A stretch of 64,000 nucleotides of DNA from Euzebya sp. (GTDB lineage Bacteria > Actinomycetota > Nitriliruptoria > Euzebyales > Euzebyaceae). The stretch is taken from NCBI RefSeq assembly GCF_964222135.1, contig NZ_CAXQBR010000026.1, forward strand, positions 43,092 through 107,091. Direction: 5' to 3'. A model generated the notes under the pieces. That model saw only the letters and a list, made by a program, of their open reading frames with translations, was not told the origin of the DNA and did not search any database. Below, piece by piece: positions 60,187 through 64,000 of the stretch (its first letter is position 1; each line of letters opens with the position of its first letter). A program made the position numbers and the translations under genes.

Positions 60187-62711
60187 TAGGCCCTCGTCGC
60201 GCTCCGCTTCGCGCCGTTCGACGACCGGGGGATCACGCGGTAGGCGTCGTAGACCGCCTCGACCTTCTTGACCTGCCGGAGCACGTGGTCGAGGTGGGTG
60301 ATGTCGGCCAGCTCGAAGGTGAAGCGCAGCAGCGCGACCCGGTCCTTCTTGGTGGTGACGTTCGCCGACACGATGGAGACGAACTCGTCGCCCAGCACCG
60401 TGGTGATGTCCCGCAAGAGGTGCTTGCGGTCGAACGCCTCCACGTCGATCGTCACCCGGAACGTCGCCGGGGTCTGGGTGTTCCACCGCACGTCGACCAG
60501 GCGGTCCGGTTCGCTGCGCAGGTCATCGGCGTTCGGGCAGTCGGTCCGGTGGACGCTGATGCCCCTGCCCCGGGTGACGAAGCCCATGATGTCGTCGCGG
60601 GGCACCGGGGAGCAGCAGCGGGCGAGGGTGACGAGGACGTCGTCGACGCCCTCGACGAACACCGCCTCGGAGGACCGGCGCGGCTCGAAGTCGTCGACCG
60701 GCGGGGCGGTGTACCCCTCGTCGGCGTCGGCGTTCGGGTCGACGTGCCCCTCGGCCTCGGCGAGCTTCTCCCCCACCTGCTGGGCGATCGCCTTGGCGGT
60801 GATGTGCCCGTCGCCGATCGCCCGGTACAGCGCCTCCAGGTCGGCGTAGTTGTGGGACTGGGCGATCTCGAGCAGCGTCGGCGACGCGATCTGGGACTTC
60901 CAGCCGCGGCCCGACTTGGCGAGCACCTTGCGGAGCTGCTCGCGGCCCTTCTCGATCGCGTCCTCGCGCCGCTCGCGGCTGAACCACGCCCGGATCTTCG
61001 ACCGCGCCCGCGACGAGCCGACGAACTCGAGCCAGTCCCGGCTGGGCCCGGCGTCCTTCGACTTGCTCAGCAGGATCTCGACGGTCTCGCCGTTGCGGAG
61101 CTCGTACTCGAGGGGCACCAGCCGGTCGTTGACCCGCGCGCCGATCGTGCGGTGCCCGACGTCGGTGTGGATCGCGTACGCCAGGTCGACCGGCGTCGAG
61201 CCCCGCGGCAGCTGCTTGATGTCCCCCGCCGGGGTGAAGACGAACACCTCGTCGGCGTAGAGGTCCAGCTGGACGTTCCGCATGAACTCGCCGGGTGAGT
61301 CCCGCGTCGAGGACTCCATGTCGAGCATCTGGTCGAGCCACTGCGCGTCCCCGCCGGACGCCGGCGCCCCCCGCGCGGTCTCCTTGTACCGCCAGTGGGC
61401 GGCCACGCCGTACTCGGCGGTGCGGTGCATGGCCTGGGTGCGGATCTGCACCTCCATCGTCTTGCCGCCGGGTCCCACCACCGTCGTGTGCAGCGACTGG
61501 TAGAGGTTGAACTTCGGCATCGCGATGTAGTCCTTGAACCGTCCCGGCACCGGGCGCCACACCGCGTGCAGCGTCCCGAGCGCCGCGTAGCAGTCCTTCA
61601 CCGAGTCGACGATGACCCGGATGCCGACCAGGTCGTAGATCTCGCCGAACTCCTTGCCCCGCACCACCATCTTCTCGTAGATGGACCAGTAGTGCTTCTG
61701 GCGGCCCGTCACCGTCGCCCGGATCTTCACCGCCCGCAGGCGCTCGGTGACGTCGGCGATCGCCTCCTCGATGTAGCGGTCGCGACCGGGCTGCCGCTCG
61801 GCCACCATCGCCTTGATCTCCTCGTACCGCTTGGGGTGCATGCACTGGAAGGAGCGGTCCTCCAGCTCCCACTTGAACTGCTGCATGCCCAACCGGTGGG
61901 CGAGGGGGGCGTAGATCGACAGGGTCTCCGACGCCTTCTGCTCCTGCTTGTGGCGCGGCATGTGGTGGATCGTCCGCATGTTGTGCAGGCGGTCCGCGAG
62001 CTTGATGAGCAGGACCCGGTAGTCCTCGGCCATCGCGAGCAGCATCTTCCGGAGGGACTCGGCCTGCTGCTCCTCCTTGGTCTGCACCGCGACGCGCTCG
62101 AGCTTGGTGACGCCGTCCACGAGGTTCGCGGTCGCGTCGCCGAACTCCCGCCGGATGTCCTCGAGGCCCCACTCGGTGTCCTCGACCACGTCGTGGAGCA
62201 GCGCTGCGCAGATCGTCGCGGTGTCCGCGCCCAGCTCGGCGAGGATCTCCGCCACGCCGATCGGGTGGATGATGTAGGGCTCGCCACTGCGCCGCTTCTG
62301 GCCGCGGTGGGCGGCGTCGGCCACCTCGTGGGCGCGCAGGATCAGCTTCAGGTCGACCCGCGCGCCGTTGCGCTTCAGCGCCTGGACGACGGGCTGGATC
62401 TGGTCGGGGATCTGGGTGCCGAGGTCGAACGGCAACCGCGCGAGGACCGCGCGAACACCGGACTGGCGGCGGGCGTGCCGGGCGCCCGGCGGGGCCACCT
62501 GCTCGGTGCCCTGGGGCGGGGTGTGCTCGACCGGTGCCGGGGTCGGTTCGGGCGTCGCCTCCGGGGGCGGTGGCGGGCTCGGCTCCCCCGTCGGGGAGGG
62601 GTCTGCGGGCGCGCGGGGGTCCGGCTCAGCCGTCCGCTCGACGACTGGGGAGGCGGGACGATCCTGTGCGCTCGTGATGTCCTCCGTTTTCCCAAGAGGT
62701 GGTGACGACAA
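60186..62711 (-). CDS. rel: Bifunctional (p)ppGpp synthetase/hydrolase
   Basis: An 841-residue RSH protein. An unstructured Pro-rich lead of about 80 residues precedes the HD hydrolase (HPIGVAEILAELGADTATIC, AALLHDVVEDTEW, LADRLHNMRT), then the synthetase (YDLVGIRVIVDSVKDCYAAL, RFKDYIAMPKFNLYQSLHTT), TGS (YADEVFVFTPAGDIKQLPRG) and a C-terminal ACT domain (FRVTIDVEAFDRKHLLRDIT). Both active sites look complete. It makes and degrades the alarmone under starvation. Follows apt on the same strand. Confidence 0.96.
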   Translation of the reverse strand: MSSPPLGKTEDITSAQDRPASPVVERTAEPDPRAPADPSPTGEPSPPPPPEATPEPTPAPVEHTPPQGTEQVAPPGARHARRQSGVRAVLARLPFDLGTQIPDQIQPVVQALKRNGARVDLKLILRAHEVADAAHRGQKRRSGEPYIIHPIGVAEILAELGADTATICAALLHDVVEDTEWGLEDIRREFGDATANLVDGVTKLERVAVQTKEEQQAESLRKMLLAMAEDYRVLLIKLADRLHNMRTIHHMPRHKQEQKASETLSIYAPLAHRLGMQQFKWELEDRSFQCMHPKRYEEIKAMVAERQPGRDRYIEEAIADVTERLRAVKIRATVTGRQKHYWSIYEKMVVRGKEFGEIYDLVGIRVIVDSVKDCYAALGTLHAVWRPVPGRFKDYIAMPKFNLYQSLHTTVVGPGGKTMEVQIRTQAMHRTAEYGVAAHWRYKETARGAPASGGDAQWLDQMLDMESSTRDSPGEFMRNVQLDLYADEVFVFTPAGDIKQLPRGSTPVDLAYAIHTDVGHRTIGARVNDRLVPLEYELRNGETVEILLSKSKDAGPSRDWLEFVGSSRARSKIRAWFSRERREDAIEKGREQLRKVLAKSGRGWKSQIASPTLLEIAQSHNYADLEALYRAIGDGHITAKAIAQQVGEKLAEAEGHVDPNADADEGYTAPPVDDFEPRRSSEAVFVEGVDDVLVTLARCCSPVPRDDIMGFVTRGRGISVHRTDCPNADDLRSEPDRLVDVRWNTQTPATFRVTIDVEAFDRKHLLRDITTVLGDEFVSIVSANVTTKKDRVALLRFTFELADITHLDHVLRQVKKVEAVYDAYRVIPRSSNGAKRSATRA

Positions 62712-62762
62712 GCGTAGTCGGACTGTCGATGGGCGACGAACCGCAGATGACCGACCGGCCGG

Positions 62763-63296
62763 TCAGTAGCGCAGCACGGTCGTGAGGGGCACGCCGTCCA
62801 GCACCTCCCGCCCGCCGAGGAACCCCAGCTCGATCAGCACGGCGAGGCCGACGACGTGCCCGCCGGCGCGGCGCACCAGGTTGGCCGCGGCACGTGCCGT
62901 GCCACCGGTCGCCAGGACGTCGTCGACGACCAGCACCCGGTCGCCGTCGTCGAAGGCGTCGACGTGCACCGCGATCGTCGCGGTGCCGTACTCGAGGTCG
63001 TAGGTCTCCTCCACCGTGTCACTCGGCAGCTTCCCGGCCTTCCGGAGCGGCACGAACCCGGCGCCCAGCACCCGGGCGATCGGGGCGGCGAAGATGAACC
63101 CGCGGGCCTCGATCCCGACGACCGCGTCGATCTCGGCGGTCGCGTAGGGGCGGGCCAGGGCCTCGACCGCCGCGGCGAACAGCTCGGCGTCGGCCAGCAG
63201 CGGGGTGATGTCCTTGAAGGTGATGCCGGGCGAGGGGAAGTCCGCCACGTCCCGGACGGCGGCGTTCAGGCGATCGATGGCCTCATCAGACGACAT
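62763..63296 (-). CDS. apt: Adenine phosphoribosyltransferase
   Basis: A 177-residue enzyme that converts adenine and PRPP to AMP. DFPSPGITFKDITPLLADAE at the N-terminus, VVGIEARGFIFAAPIA and RVLVVDDVLATGGTARAAAN (the PRPP-binding motif) are diagnostic. Next to rel in the usual actinobacterial order. ATG 63296. Confidence 0.96.
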   Translation of the reverse strand: MSSDEAIDRLNAAVRDVADFPSPGITFKDITPLLADAELFAAAVEALARPYATAEIDAVVGIEARGFIFAAPIARVLGAGFVPLRKAGKLPSDTVEETYDLEYGTATIAVHVDAFDDGDRVLVVDDVLATGGTARAAANLVRRAGGHVVGLAVLIELGFLGGREVLDGVPLTTVLRY

Positions 63297-63324
63297 GGCC
63301 CCACGCTAGAGCAACGGTCGTCGA

Positions 63325-64000
63325 TCAGGCGCAGTCGCGGCGGGCCCGGCGGCGCTGGCGCTTGTCGGCGTACATCGCCCGATCCGCGGCCAGGACGGCG
63401 TGCGGGAGCGTGCCGTTGGCCCAGCGGCCGGCGGTGCCGACGCTGGCGGCGATGCCGGCGTCGGCGAGGTCGCGGCGCAACCGCTGCGCGGCGTCGAGCG
63501 CATCGGACTCGCTGGTCTGGACGAGCAGCGCCGCGAACTCGTCCCCGCCGAGCCGGGCGACGTGGTCGTTGCGGCGGTGCCAGATCCGCAGGACGTCCGC
63601 GGCGCGGCGGAGCAGCTCGTCCCCGGCGTGGTGGCCCTCCGCGTCGTTGAGGGACTTGAGCTCGTCGAGGTCGATGATGGCCACGGCCGCCGGCAGGCTG
63701 TAGCGGCTAGCGCGCTCCTCCTCGTCCGCGAGCACCTGGTCCCAGCCGGCCCGGTTCAGCAGGCCCGTCAGCGGATCGTGCCGGGCGGCCAGGCGGGCCC
63801 GGGCGGCCTCGCGGAGCGCGGCCTCGCGGACGAGCTCCGAGGACAGCAGGGCGGCGAGGACCCGAGCGGTGCGAGCCACCTCCGCGCGGAGGTGGTCGCG
63901 CGGGGACGCGACGTCGTTGGCCGGAGGCTCGGGCGCGGTGCCGACGAGCGGGGCGAGCGGCGTGGCCTCGGCGGGGCGCGGCGCGGGCGGGCCGACGCCG
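63325..64000 (-). CDS. GGDEF diguanylate cyclase (C-terminal part)
   Basis: The minus-strand frame stays open from 63325 to the right edge, so at least 224 residues of a longer protein are present. The linker (RDHLRAEVARTARVLAALLS) leads into the GGDEF domain: HDPLTGLLNRAGWDQVLADE, AAVAIIDLDELKSLNDAEGH, RLGGDEFAALLV (intact GGDEF), SVGTAGRW, ADRAMYADKR. Probably synthesises c-di-GMP. The sensor part upstream lies outside the window, so a GTG at 63879 is not assumed to be the start. Confidence 0.9.
   Translation of the reverse strand, partial: GVGPPAPRPAEATPLAPLVGTAPEPPANDVASPRDHLRAEVARTARVLAALLSSELVREAALREAARARLAARHDPLTGLLNRAGWDQVLADEEERASRYSLPAAVAIIDLDELKSLNDAEGHHAGDELLRRAADVLRIWHRRNDHVARLGGDEFAALLVQTSESDALDAAQRLRRDLADAGIAASVGTAGRWANGTLPHAVLAADRAMYADKRQRRRARRDCA

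Overview
This window looks like chromosomal DNA of a very high-GC actinobacterium (G/C in almost every third codon position, GTG starts common, 4-bp ATGA/GTGA overlaps, GAAC-N4-GTTC LexA boxes, a 13E12-type DUF222/HNH pair, an actinobacterial apt-rel-aspS block). Seven genes for secreted proteins with cell-wall-binding repeat 2 (CWB2) modules in 36 kb suggest a deep-branching lineage such as Nitriliruptoria (Nitriliruptor/Euzebya/Egibacter-like); that placement is inference.

Layout. 1-8.3 kb: surface-protein genes of the CWB2 family around a nudC-like NADH diphosphatase and a galE-like epimerase, with a 51-bp tandem-repeat array in one divergent promoter region. 8.3-16.5 kb (minus strand): a tightly packed run made of a sensor/EAL protein, a PAS hybrid histidine kinase, a VapBC pair, and three sugar genes (DegT aminotransferase, Gfo/Idh dehydrogenase, hexapeptide acyltransferase) of the UDP-2,3-diacetamido-uronate type. 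16.7-18.9 kb: an acidic S-layer-like CWB2 protein. 19-30 kb: a toxin-antitoxin-rich stretch (AbrB/VapC, four complete further PIN-toxin pairs, one orphan antitoxin with a wrecked toxin, Uma2 nuclease, a truncated DUF4143 ATPase), a frameshifted CWB2 gene, a lipoprotein and a tyrosine recombinase. 30.2-34.3 kb: an AT-richer island with strong hairpins around a second large S-layer-like protein that has a long structured leader.

34.3-53.5 kb is a mosaic of segmental duplication and decay. An incomplete copy (pieces of an alpha-2-macroglobulin gene, a catalytically deleted MNT nucleotidyltransferase, a truncated HEPN, an intact DUF222/HNH gene) lies left of a fuller copy (intact 2066-residue macroglobulin without a thioester motif, intact MNT, nearly erased HEPN, intact DUF222/HNH). 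Between them sit a hipBA pair with broken hipA and an MNT-HEPN pair with broken HEPN. Both DUF222/HNH genes have a -35/-10 promoter with a LexA box over the -10. An ArsR-SRPBCC-RibD/DHFR-like operon also lies in the fuller copy.

53.5-55.1 kb carries a DUF2200 gene, Uma2 and one more VapBC. 55.1-64 kb is core genome: aspS, a GGDEF-EAL protein, a DUF5684 membrane protein, an MBL hydrolase, rel (ppGpp synthetase/hydrolase), apt and the end of a GGDEF protein. No rRNA, tRNA, CRISPR array or insertion-sequence transposase was recognised.
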